Made by a program: the position numbers and the translations under genes
Shown: positions 40,051-48,809 of the stretch, piece by piece
Layout of the letters: each line of letters begins with the position of its first letter
How positions within the stretch are numbered: the first letter of the stretch is position 1
The notes under the pieces: generated by a model
The model's database searches: none
What the model was told of the DNA's origin: nothing
Seen by the model: the letters and a program-made list of their open reading frames with translations, nothing else
From: Serinus canaria
Taxonomy: Eukaryota > Chordata > Aves > Passeriformes > Fringillidae
Reading direction: 5' to 3'
Assembly (NCBI RefSeq): GCF_022539315.1
Contig: NC_066315.1
Coordinates: 47,721,174 to 47,785,173, forward strand
Length of the DNA: 64,000 bases

Positions 40051-43000
40051 CTAGAAAGGGAAAGAAAAGACATTAATCAATTTGAAAATCAGTTTTCTGA
40101 CTTCTAGGACAACAAACATTGAACAATTTATAAGGGTTTTCACACTAACAAAACTGAGCAAGAACTGGAGACCCTGAGACACAGGAATTGAGTGATGCAA
40201 GGAATCACTGGGGCTGAAAAATGCAAGAATTAACCTAATGAAACAAAGAGGTTTCCAGCTTGAAACAAAGAGAGGTGGAGTGTGCCCTGCAAGTGCAGGT
40301 GTAAGGAGAGCAGTGAAGTTCTCTTTTACCGATTTCACCATAGCTGTCTTCTGGGTGGGAGAGCTGGGGCGTTTGTAGACCTTCTCTCCTTTTTGACTGT
40401 GGAAATAAAAAACACCAACAGAGAATGCATTTAACTCACTTCATTGCCAGTGCTCATTAATAAAAATGATAAAATTACATCATGAGGAGGAGCTGCAGCC
40501 TAACAGATGCCTTGGTTGTGGAGAAGAGTTTCTTACTGCTTTCCATTAAAAGGCAATTGCATTAAAAAGTATCTCGCAGCAGCAGCATAAAAGGTAAAGA
40601 CTAGATTGATGGCAAAGCCAAGCAGTTCCTTTTAGAACTTTGGAAGAAATATTTAATTTCTCCCTCCCTCCCAATTCCCTTAATCTTAAGTCGGATCTTA
40701 CTAGACTGAACATGTTTTGTTTTCTTCTCTCTAAAAGTACGTTACTTTGTTTTGCATTGAACCTTTCTTTATTTTGCTTTTATAAGCAAAGGTCCTTGCT
40801 CCTGCCTCTCCTGGGCAGGGGCAAGGACGTCAAGAGCATGGTGTCTGGGGACAGCTTTCAAAAAGCATCTGTCTCCAGCAGCCCCCTAGGCACTGGAGAA
40901 CAAATAAGATCCCAAAATGCAGTCAGCTTCAGGAGCAACAGCAAGGACAATGAGAGGCACACACTGAATTTTGTGACCAAGCTCTGATTATCACTTGACT
41001 GTCTTAACAAGATCAGGATTTTGTTTCTTGCCAGCTTTTACTGCCAGGCCGCTCAAACTCCCTCTTCCACCAAAGCATATGCCTTTTATCTTGTGCATTC
41101 TTTTTCATCTTCTCCTCCTTTTACCTGCTTCCTGTTCCCAAGGCCTTTATTGGAATCTGCAATTCCTCTGAGTTTTTTCTGCTAGCAAAAAGAAAGAGAA
41201 GGGTTTCCATCACGATCATTTCAGGGCAGCTATGTTATACATCCCTCTGCTGCACGTTATCCAACCATCTACAGAGAGCCTCAACTTCTTGTGGTGGGAT
41301 ATTGTGTTGGTAAGCATGTGATGGTAAGCACCTTCTCATGTGTTGGTAAGCACCTGAATTGGGAACCCTTTTTACTTGGTCCACTTTCATAGGAATTACT
41401 GCATGGAACAACTGAATTCATGGGTTCATCCAGTCTTGGATATCAGGAAAAACTAAGCAATCACACAGTGGTAAGAGAATATGAACAGCATAGAGCTAAC
41501 ACTATGTAGATCGTTTCATTGCAGGGAAGTATTAGTATTAGTATTAGTATTAGTATTAGTATTAGTATTAGTATTAGTATTAGTATTAGTATTAGTATTA
41601 GTATTAGTATTAGTATTAGTATTAGTATTAGTATTAGTATTAGTATTAGTGAGTGTCCCCCAGCAAATGCGCTACCATGGTGGCAAGGTAAGGTCTGGTA
41701 TTGTCTTCTCTCATGGCTTAGCATGGTGGAAGCACGACAGTAATTAAAAGAGATCTGTAGTGCCCCTCAGGTGTGGAGATAGCTGTACTGTTGCAAGCAG
41801 TAGATTTATTCAAATTGCTTGTTGTTTTAAACTTTGTATTATAATTCAGCTTCTGTTCTTACAGTTAATACAGTGCATACATAAAATCTTTGCACAGCTC
41901 TTCTCTGCAAAACACAGAGAATAAAATTTAATCTCAAACCACTTTAGAGAACTGAAAGTGGAGCTTTTAAACTGGTCTCATAGTTCCTGCTGGCACACTG
42001 TACTTGGAGCTTAATTTGGGAGTTATTGCTAGAAGGAATACTTAACCCCTCCTGTTCTGTGGAGTTGGAGGATTTCTGCATTGCAGTGCAGTTGAGGAAG
42101 GGTCAGAGTGAGAAGGCTGGTGCTGGGCTATGTACTTAGATGTGGTGTTTTGAAATTCAGAAATCCTGCATAACCTTGTTACTTAAAGGAAACTACAGTC
42201 TAGTGGTGAGGTGAAGGGGAGCATGGTTTAAGTGTCACTTGAGATCTGGCCTTGAAGAGACAGCACTTGCTCTGAAAATAAGCATGTAGCTGCAGGCTTT
42301 GCTGCTGCTGTTCAGGCTGCTGCCTTTGCTTCTTACTCTGCAAAGTAATGCTATGAGCCCCTTACAGGTTATTAGGAATAGGAATTGAAATTAATATCTG
42401 GGATATGCCCTACAACTTTGGTCTGCTGAGTAAAAGATAAGCTATCCTGGAATCTGCTGAAAAATGAGATGGGACTTTCCAAATCTAAATTTCATTTACA
42501 TTTCTGTGGTTGGGTGATTATGTGATAGGAAAAAGAAGCTATTCTACATAAATATGAAGTGTTTTTTTGATGCTGCATAAACCGTATTAACCAACAATCA
42601 ATAGCATATGCTTCATATATTGAAGGTGTGGAAACATTCTGGATACTATAAAAAAGAAACACAGAATAGAGGGCATTGCTAATACTTACGACTCAATTAG
42701 TTCAGGGTGCTTGAGCTGCTTGTGCAAGTGATTGATTTTTATCTGCATGTCCTTAAAAGTTCAAAGGAAAAGCAAACAATCTTAGTATTAGTTCATTGTT
42801 CTGCTGTGCAATAAAAGTCAAGTCAGAGCTTATTAGCATGAGATCAGCGCCAGTGCTGCCCTTGTAGATATTATATCCTGCTCTTCCAAGTTGGGTCTGA
42901 TAGAAATCTACAGGAATCTAAGCTCCTGGTATTAGTTTTATATTGCAGTAACTTTCTGGTTGACTTATGTTCCCAATAATGCAAGGTTAGTTGTTTTAAA

Positions 43001-46000
43001 AGCATTCTTGCTCGTTTGCAGACTGTGGTCTGAAAAACTTCTAGACCCAAAAGTTCTCAGTGTTGTATTATTTTTGTATCCTGGAGACTAATGGCCAGCC
43101 TACTCTCCACACTCTTACCCGGGCTAGATTTGACTCTATTACATCTCTATTTGATGCTCTTGTACTTACCTTTGTAAAAAATATTCTAGAATGGTGATGG
43201 TCTAAAGGAAGAAAGTGCACATACTGTTATATGCAATAAGAAATAAGATGCCATACCTTTAAGATTTTTTCCTGTTTTTTGATTAATTCTCTTCCTTCCA
43301 ATATTTTGGTTTTTTCCTAAAAACCAATAAGAAACAACTTGTTAAGGGAAAAGCTTTAATATTAGAACTCCTCTTGGTTACATTTTCAATGTAAAGACAC
43401 TATTAAAAAGCTACAAACCAGCACTTTATATCCCTCAAATATTTATCAGAAGTGGGGATTATGTGATCATGCTGTGTGTTTGACAGTCTTTCTAGCCCCA
43501 GAAACTGTAGCTAGTCTCAGCAGTGAAGAAAAATCTTACAGAAACAAAATTCCTATCTGTTTGGTAAAAATAGGCAGCAGGATAGGAGGCAGAAGCTGAA
43601 GCTGGTGTCCATGCTGAGATTAATGCTTTGAGGGTGGCTATAACTTTTATCAGACCCAGAGGATCTACAGAGACAAGCTGCTTGTGACCACTGGGAAGGC
43701 ATTTTTTCATTATCAGCCGGAACTGGTGCTCTGCAGTGCCTGTGCTACGTGCCAGACTGGTGTGACAGGCAGCTCACTGCGGATCAGTGGTGCTGCACAG
43801 TCATCTGCAGCCCTGCTCAGCCATGCTGAGGGGATGGTGGCAGGGGGGACAGCTGCCTGTGCAGTTGTGAGCTTGGACAAGATGCCACGCATCAACCAAG
43901 CTCCTGGCTCTTCTGTCCCCACAAACACTGTACGGGGCTCAATAACTTGTGGGATGCAGAACACCCTGAGCAGAAAAGCATCCTCAGGAGCTGGGGAGTG
44001 CGGGAAAGGCCTGAAGGGTGGTGGGACATGAGCTGAGTGTGGGCCCCCAGGGTGCCCTGGCAGCGAAGAAGAGCAGCACCTCCCACCCCTGTGTGCAGAA
44101 GCACAGCCCGAGGGAAGGGGTTCTCTTCCTCCCCTTGCCACTTTTTAGACCATGTGTGGATGCCACATTCCCATGGTACCTGATGGATGTCAATGAACTC
44201 TGGTAAGGCCACAGAGTGGCCAGGAAGATGGAAAGGCTCTGTCCCTGGGGTTTTTATAGCCCAGCTGGATGCAGCCTTGAACATAATTCTCTGAGCTTTT
44301 TGTGCGAGGTCAGACCAAACACACCACCCACCCCCAGTCCATTCCCACCCGAAATATTCTGTGATCTAATGACTCTTCTGACTCATAAATCAAGATGTCT
44401 TGGTTTATGGAGGCCTTTCCTATATAAAAGTGTTGCTTTTCTGTAGCTTTGTATGAAATCACAGATGTATGCACTATTTCAAAACTTTGCTGTAGATTTT
44501 GTTATGACAAGTGCTTGCATTTAATTGTTTTGTTGGGGAAAAGATCAACTGTTCCTACTGCACAAAAAGAAACAACCAGTCAGTCAAGAGGGGAGGCAGG
44601 AAAATTAATTTGTATGTCAAAACACTCTGTTTTGTGTACCACTGCACTTTTTCAAAATCTTATGATGGTTAAAGGAATGTGGAAGATTTTAGTTCTAGAA
44701 GGCTAATTTAGATTCCAGTTGTGTGTTTAGAAACCCAAGGCGTCTTCCACTGGAGGGAGAAACCAAGGCGCCAGCCACCCTCATGTTTGTATTTGTTCCT
44801 ATGGTAAAACACAAGAAGAAAGCCTCTTGTCAGGAAGTCATGGTTGTGTCCACAAAATAGGAGATTAGGAAAATGTACATTTGAAAACTGTTCTGTTACC
44901 AGGTGATATTTGTGAAAGAAAGGTGGACTGTTTCAATCTCTTTGTGGATAACTGTGTGCCTTGGGACCAAATGATTTAGGATCCATCTTAATCAGAAGAA
45001 TGCCCAAAGACTCAGTAAGCCGTAAACTTGAATCTGCTGTGACTCATCCAAAAGTCTGTTCTCAAGACATCCTTGCACTCAGAGACAGCACCAAAGGGGG
45101 AGTTTTGTCATACCAGTGATAGCCAGCAAACTCTTTGCTGTGCCATTGTCTGGACAGAGTTGCACATCACAGAGCTGCCCCAACAAGACCTTCATTGCTC
45201 CAGGGCAAGTCCAAACTTACAATCTATTTTTAATAATTTTATGGTTGACTCTCACACTCTTTCATCTCACATCATACCTATTTCTTTTTTCACATTTTCA
45301 TACCTGTATAAGTTTCTCGCTCCTTTCTTCCAATATTTTCAATGGCTCCTGCAAACACATCTGTGAATAAAATGGGTTAGCAGTGGGTGAGGGTGGACAG
45401 AATGAGACACAAGGGACTCACAGGGTTAGTGAGATGGGAGACCAGACACAAACCTCGATGTAAGTTTTGTATGTCTCAATACCTAACTATAGATATTCTA
45501 GACATTAATTATGTTAATTGTTTTTATTCCTTTCAGAAAACAAACAAACAAACCACAAAAACCCAAACAACAAATCAAGCCCTTCCTATGTCAGTTATTT
45601 GGGTTTGTTTTACGAAGAAGATGGAGGAAATGTGTGTATATACGTGTATGTTCATGAATTCAGCCTACAACACATTCCTTACTGCAGTTGTACATAGAAG
45701 CCAGTGAAAGAGCCAGCTGAGCAAGAAAAAACATCCTCCTGCCTGCTTTTACCAATAGCAGAAACTCTAGTTTCTGCTGTTCTTGTTCTTGTGTCTAAAC
45801 TGAAAAGCTTAAAAATGAGGAACTTGATTTTTCCCCATGCATGTAAAACACCTGGTGTACCAAATGCTGGTTCTGGTTGAGGACCCTGCATACCACAGGT
45901 TAGTTCTGGTTTTATTTCCAGCAGTGTCTTCCACCCACATTCTTCCCCAGAAAAATGCTCTTGCTCAAATTGACCAACCCTTGAGAAAAAGAGGTGTCAG

Positions 46001-48767
46001 GACATTTCTGGGCACCAAGAAAAAATGTGCAAAACGTGTGTGCTACAGAATTTGTCAAATCATTAATAACAGGATAAGCTATAATTTGACCACTTGCCTG
46101 CAATTTTTTTATGTCCTCTGAACACAGAACCTGTTGATGCTTGAGAAACTTGTCTTCTGGGAATTTAGCAATCTAAAAAAGGAAATCAAATATATGTCAT
46201 GAAAAAAATTTTTAAATGTACATTATTAAGAACAAAAAAATTCAGTGAAGAGTAGGGTTTTCCCTCCACTGTCTTTATACAAGGGTTCTTGATTCTTTAG
46301 AGCTGTGCATTTTTTTCAGGAAAAGTGACAGAAAGTTCCTTTGTGAAGCCTAGTCATGAAATCAACTTGCACAAAAATGTAAAAATTTATAATTGTCTTT
46401 GCAGGAACAACCATTTTACTTATGCTTCCCATCAAGGACATTATTTTCAAAACATGTCTGAAACATTAAGATAACAATTGGTATCACTTAAGAACACTGG
46501 AAAGAAGAAGGCTGTTCTCAAGGTAAATCCTTAAACACTTTAAAATTTATTCGGCATTATTTCCCAGTTGTCTTTAATTGTCAGGAAATTCACAGCATTT
46601 GGAAAGTCCAAAATGTACCTACAGTCCTTTTTTTGCAATTAGCTAAAGTAAACATTACCTAGTCTCACAAGTTTTTTTTGACCTGTTGCTGTTGGTAAAT
46701 ATGTTTGTGTGTAACTGTATGCATGCTTTACCCCCTTCCCTGCCCAAAAGCACATGAAACAGAGGGTGAAAGGAATTTCAAATAATCTGGAAAAATTCTG
46801 CCAACTTCAGTGAGACCAAGGCAGTATAAATTACTTGCTCAAAATTTCACCATGAATCAGCTGTAGTTGATTCCAATGACCCATTAGAAATCTCCATCTT
46901 ACCTCCTTTGTCTGACTGTCCAATTCTTTCTTGCCCGTTGGAGAAGTGAAGCCTGCAACATCTTCCTGTCCCATCTTGGTCTTTGGGGACACAGGTGATT
47001 TCTGAAAGCTACAGAATTAAAGTGTCAGGTGAAAGGCTGTAGCTTGGACGACGGTCCTGGTTGGATGAAAACAGGCAAGGCAGGAGCAAGAGCATTAAAG
47101 CAAAAATCCAAATTTCACCATACCCTTTGCATTTCATTCCTGCTCCACCATGCTTTTTATAGTTACACAAGATGATAAAATAACTGAATCAAGCCTTCTA
47201 ATAAAGCACCATCTTAATCCTATTTTTGACCCACTAATGGTTGAATGAACTTTCCAAAACATTTTATTACATTCACATTTTTCTGCACTTTTTCATTGTT
47301 TCACTCAGCCAAGAAATAGTTGCACCAAATACATGAGGAGCAACCTTATCCTACATTTATTTTAGCTGAACAAGAAGAAGGAAGCTGAAAAATGCTCAGA
47401 AAGAAATTGTGTTTTCCTGCTGAGATTTGAGTGGTCTGGGAATTGCCTGTACTTCTGCTCACGCCTACCTTACACAGAAAAATGTCTGCCTCAAACCTTA
47501 TTATGCTAAGTATAGTTTCATAAAATCTTAGAATCACAGAATCACAGAAAATGCTGAGTTGGAAGACCATTGTATGCAAGCCCTGACCCTGCACAGATTA
47601 CCCCAAGAGTGACACCATGTGCCTGAGAGCACTGTCCAAACGCTTCTTAAACTCTATTAGGCTAGTTCTGTGATCATTCCCTGGACGGGTCTGTGCCCGG
47701 CCACCCTCTGGGTGAAGAATCAGCTTCAGGCCATTCCTTCAGGTCCTGTCACTGGTCACCAGCACCTGCCCCTCCTCTTCCCTCTCACAAGTATATTGTA
47801 GACTGCAATGAAAGCTCTCCTCTCCTCTCCTCTCCTCTCCTCTCCTCTCCTCTCCTCTCCTCTCCTCTCCTCTCCTCTCCTCTCCTCTCCCTCTCCTCTC
47901 CTCTCCTCTCCTCTCCTCTCCTCTCCTCTCCTCTCCTCCTCTCCTCTCCTCTCCTCTCCTCTCCTCTCCTCTCCTCTCCTCTCCTCTCCTCCTCCTCCTC
48001 TCCTCTCCTCTCCTCTCCTCTCCTCTCCTCTCCTCTCCTCTCCTCTCCTCTCCTCCTCCTCTCCTCTCCTCTCCTCTCTCCTCTCCTCCTCCCTCTCCTC
48101 CTCTCCTCTCCTCTCCTCTCCTCTCCTCTCCTCTCCTCTCCTCTCCTCACTAAGTGACCTCAGCCACTCTTTAAATGGTTTCCCCTCCAGACCCTTCATC
48201 ACCCCTGTGGACCTCCTTTGGACAGCTTATGGTTTTTTTATATTGTGGCACTCCAAACTGCCCCCAGCACTTGAAGTGAGGCCACCCCAGAGGAGAGCAG
48301 AGCAGAGCAGAGCAGGACAATCCCCTCCCTTGCCCAGCTGGCCATGCTGTCCCTGATGCACCCCAGGACATGGTTGCCCTCCTGGCTGCCAGGGCACTGC
48401 TGACCCTTGTTCAGCTTGCCATCAACCAGGAGCCCCAGGTCCCTTTCCATGGCACTGCTTTCCAGCCTCATTTCCCAGTCTGTGCACACAACCAGGGTTG
48501 CCCCATCCCAGGTACAGAATCCAGCACTCACCCTTGTTAAACTTCATATGGTTGGTGATTTTCCATCTCTCTTATTTATTGAGATCTCTCTGCAGGACCT
48601 GTCTGCCCTCATGGAAGTTGACAGATCTTCCCAGTTTAGTGTTATTTGCTTTCTGCTTGCTCTAGAAGACAGAATAATGAGGGAATTTGCTCAGGTGGCA
48701 CTCACCTTTTGAAATGTTGGTCTTCACTGAGAGGCTGCTCGTTTTCATCAAGAAGTTTGGAACCCAT
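40003..48767 (-). CDS. Unidentified small coiled-coil protein, 8 coding exons (A-E, G-I)
   Basis: Coding exons on the minus strand are 48706-48767, 46903-47008, 46098-46172, 45304-45348 (or to 45360), 43257-43316, 42690-42751, 40330-40396 and 40003-40050. Every junction keeps one open frame, with phases 2,0,0,0,0,2,0, and the frame closes at TAG 40003-40005. The product is about 174 residues, or 178 with the longer exon D. The start ATG at 48765-48767 has a purine at -3 and G at +4, and an in-frame stop lies upstream in the same exon. Residues 1-56 are Ser/Pro/Lys-rich. Residues about 80-137 are Lys/Glu/Leu-rich, contain no proline after residue 83 and have leucine/isoleucine spacing typical of a coiled coil. 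The tail is basic. No signal peptide, membrane segment or catalytic motif is visible. I infer a cytoskeletal, centrosomal, meiotic or testis-type structural protein but cannot name it. The true 5' end, further upstream exons and use of the last exon are uncertain. Confidence 0.7.
40330..40396 (-). CDS. Exon H of the coiled-coil gene
   Basis: The exon is 67 bp: one base completing Ser, then 22 codons. The acceptor is strong (TTTTTTATTTCCACAG) and the donor is TCG|GTAAAA. It encodes a basic segment beginning [17 protein letters not shown] and ending in VKS. If the donor is skipped, the frame stays open to 40051, which would give a different hydrophobic C-terminus. I prefer splicing to exon I because of that exon's good acceptor. 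Confidence 0.64.
41304..41354. repeat. Three imperfect copies of GTG(T/A)TGGTAAGCA
   Basis: Copies begin near 41304, 41319 and 41340. Each contains a GGTAAG donor-like sequence on the plus strand, which is antisense to the gene here. Confidence 0.75.
41528..41650. repeat. Perfect hexamer array (AGTATT)n, about 20.5 copies
   Basis: 123 bp of uninterrupted period-6 repeat. The plus strand reads AGTATT and the minus strand ACTAAT. It lies in the large intron between exons G and H of the coiled-coil gene, about 1.1 kb upstream of the exon H acceptor in the direction of transcription. No copy differs from the unit, which suggests recent expansion and likely length polymorphism. It is not telomeric: no TTAGGG unit is present. 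The translated VLVLVL or SISISI frames are by-products. Confidence 0.97.
42690..42751 (-). CDS. Exon G of the coiled-coil gene
   Basis: The exon is 62 bp: 20 codons plus two bases. The acceptor is TTTGAACTTTTAAG and the donor GAGTC|GTAAGT is close to ideal. It encodes [20 protein letters not shown], the last part of the helical region, and ends on a proline-containing turn. The two trailing bases join the first base of exon H to form a Ser codon. Confidence 0.68.
43170..43201 (-). other. Candidate 32-bp micro-exon F between exons E and G (frame-breaking)
   Basis: A consensus acceptor (TCTTCCTTTAG) and a strong donor (AAAG|GTAAGTA) flank 32 bases. Exons E and G fit each other directly in phase 0. 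Adding 32 bases shifts the frame and gives a TAA within the first few codons of exon G. It is therefore either a decoy pair of splice sites or a poison exon whose inclusion would lead to transcript decay. RNA reads across exons E to G would settle this. Confidence 0.3.
43257..43316 (-). CDS. Exon E of the coiled-coil gene
   Basis: The exon is 60 bp and 20 codons, in phase 0 at both ends. The acceptor is TTATTGGTTTTTAG and the donor AAG|GTATGG. It encodes [20 protein letters not shown], an uninterrupted Lys/Glu/Ile/Leu helix continuing the coiled coil from exon D. The KILE motif occurs in both exon D and exon E, in similar surroundings, so one exon may be an old duplicate of the other (inference). 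Confidence 0.68.
44020..44175 (+). mobile_element. Old CR1 ORF2 fragment
   Basis: The plus strand matches, with gaps, the CR1 ORF2 region that begins around an ATGAGC...GCCCTGGCAGCCAAGAAG block. A stretch like GAGGGAAGGGGTTCTC follows, then TTAGACCATGTGTGGATG. The order of these three blocks is that of CR1. It lies in the intron between exons D and E, within a GC-rich stretch (43.7-44.25 kb) whose other parts I cannot assign. The long minus-strand frames here (43713-44141, 43892-44284) are not supported as genes. Confidence 0.45.
45304..45360 (-). CDS. Exon D of the coiled-coil gene, with two tandem acceptors
   Basis: The acceptor TTTTATTCACAG gives a 57-bp exon to 45360. A second AG 12 bases in (TGTTTGCAG) gives a 45-bp exon to 45348. 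Both keep phase 0, so alternative use would add or drop four residues (MCLQ). The donor is CAG|GTATGA. The common part encodes [15 protein letters not shown], which is strongly helical with leucine/isoleucine spacing compatible with a heptad repeat. Confidence 0.65.
46098..46172 (-). CDS. Exon C of the coiled-coil gene, followed by a GC-AG intron
   Basis: The exon is 75 bp and 25 codons, in phase 0 at both ends. The acceptor is strong (ATTTCCTTTTTTAG). The donor reads CAG|GCAAGT, the standard form of the rare GC-AG intron class, in which the rest of the donor matches consensus closely. It encodes [16 protein letters not shown] and continues to IKKLQ, the start of the Lys/Leu-rich helical part. 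Confidence 0.66.
46903..47008 (-). CDS. Exon B of the coiled-coil gene
   Basis: The exon is 106 bp: one base completing the Ser codon from exon A, then 35 codons. The acceptor is TTTAATTCTGTAG and the donor is GAG|GTAAGA. It encodes a Ser/Pro/Lys-rich segment with [10 protein letters not shown] and FTSPTGKKE. The three Ser/Thr-Pro sites could be proline-directed phosphorylation sites (inference). The end is in phase 0. Confidence 0.68.
47529..48660 (-). mobile_element. CR1 LINE copy, 5'-truncated, split by a pentamer array
   Basis: The low end shows the CR1 3' terminus in reverse complement (GAATCACAGAATCACAG). The high end gives degraded CR1 ORF2 C-terminal coding on the minus strand: the frame at 48238-48531 has CR1-like segments such as [13 protein letters not shown] and [16 protein letters not shown]. 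The piece near 48150-48200 ([12 protein letters not shown]) also fits CR1 ORF2. The copy lies in the intron between exons A and B, in the same orientation as the gene, and its truncated end is about 45 bp from the exon A donor. It has several frame breaks and is inactive. Confidence 0.85.
47815..48148. repeat. (CTCTC)n pentamer array, 334 bp, pure pyrimidine on the plus strand
   Basis: CTCTC units run almost without break. There are short phase shifts (CTCCTCCT and CCCTCTC) near 47888, 47936, 47990, 48054 and 48085. The plus strand is all C/T and the minus strand all G/A throughout. It sits inside the CR1 copy exactly where CR1 carries a naturally CTCTCCTCT-like stretch, so it most likely grew from the element. 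Homopurine mirror tracts of this kind can form triplex DNA. The 120-180 codon frames across it, LSSPLL on one strand and RRGEER on the other, are not genes. Confidence 0.97.
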
Positions 48768-48809
48768 CTTGCTGAGATCTGTCTCTGCACTCTGTGGATG
48801 AGGTCACAT
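48706..48809 (-). CDS. Exon A: 5' UTR plus first coding segment of the coiled-coil gene
   Basis: The acceptor has a pyrimidine-rich lead ending TGCTTTCAG, so the exon starts at 48809. The donor is GTGAGT at 48705 and below. Coding runs from ATG at 48765-48767 to 48706: 20 codons ([10 protein letters not shown]...) plus two bases that complete a Ser codon in exon B. An alternative acceptor (CATCCACAG) would start the exon at 48791 and leave eight more in-frame open codons upstream, so a longer protein with extra 5' exons is possible. With the longer exon, the first six exon bases are ATGTGA in the main frame. A CR1 copy ends only about 45 bp beyond the donor. Confidence 0.62.

Noticed and set aside
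41528..41650. Interstitial telomeric repeat
   Set aside because: The unit is TTAGTA, not TTAGGG, and no canonical telomere unit occurs in or next to it.
41461..41747. VLVLVL, SISISI and LILILI frames of 74-88 codons
   Set aside because: They are direct translations of the hexamer array in three frames.
43713..44284. 130-142 codon minus-strand frames in a GC-rich patch
   Set aside because: The patch overlaps a sense CR1 fragment and lies inside an intron of the minus-strand gene. The frames lack domains.
47693..48356. Open frames of 121-182 codons on both strands (LSSPLL and RRGEER repeats)
   Set aside because: They are produced by the pentamer array, which has no stops in several frames. 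They overlap CR1 remnants and have no start or splice context.
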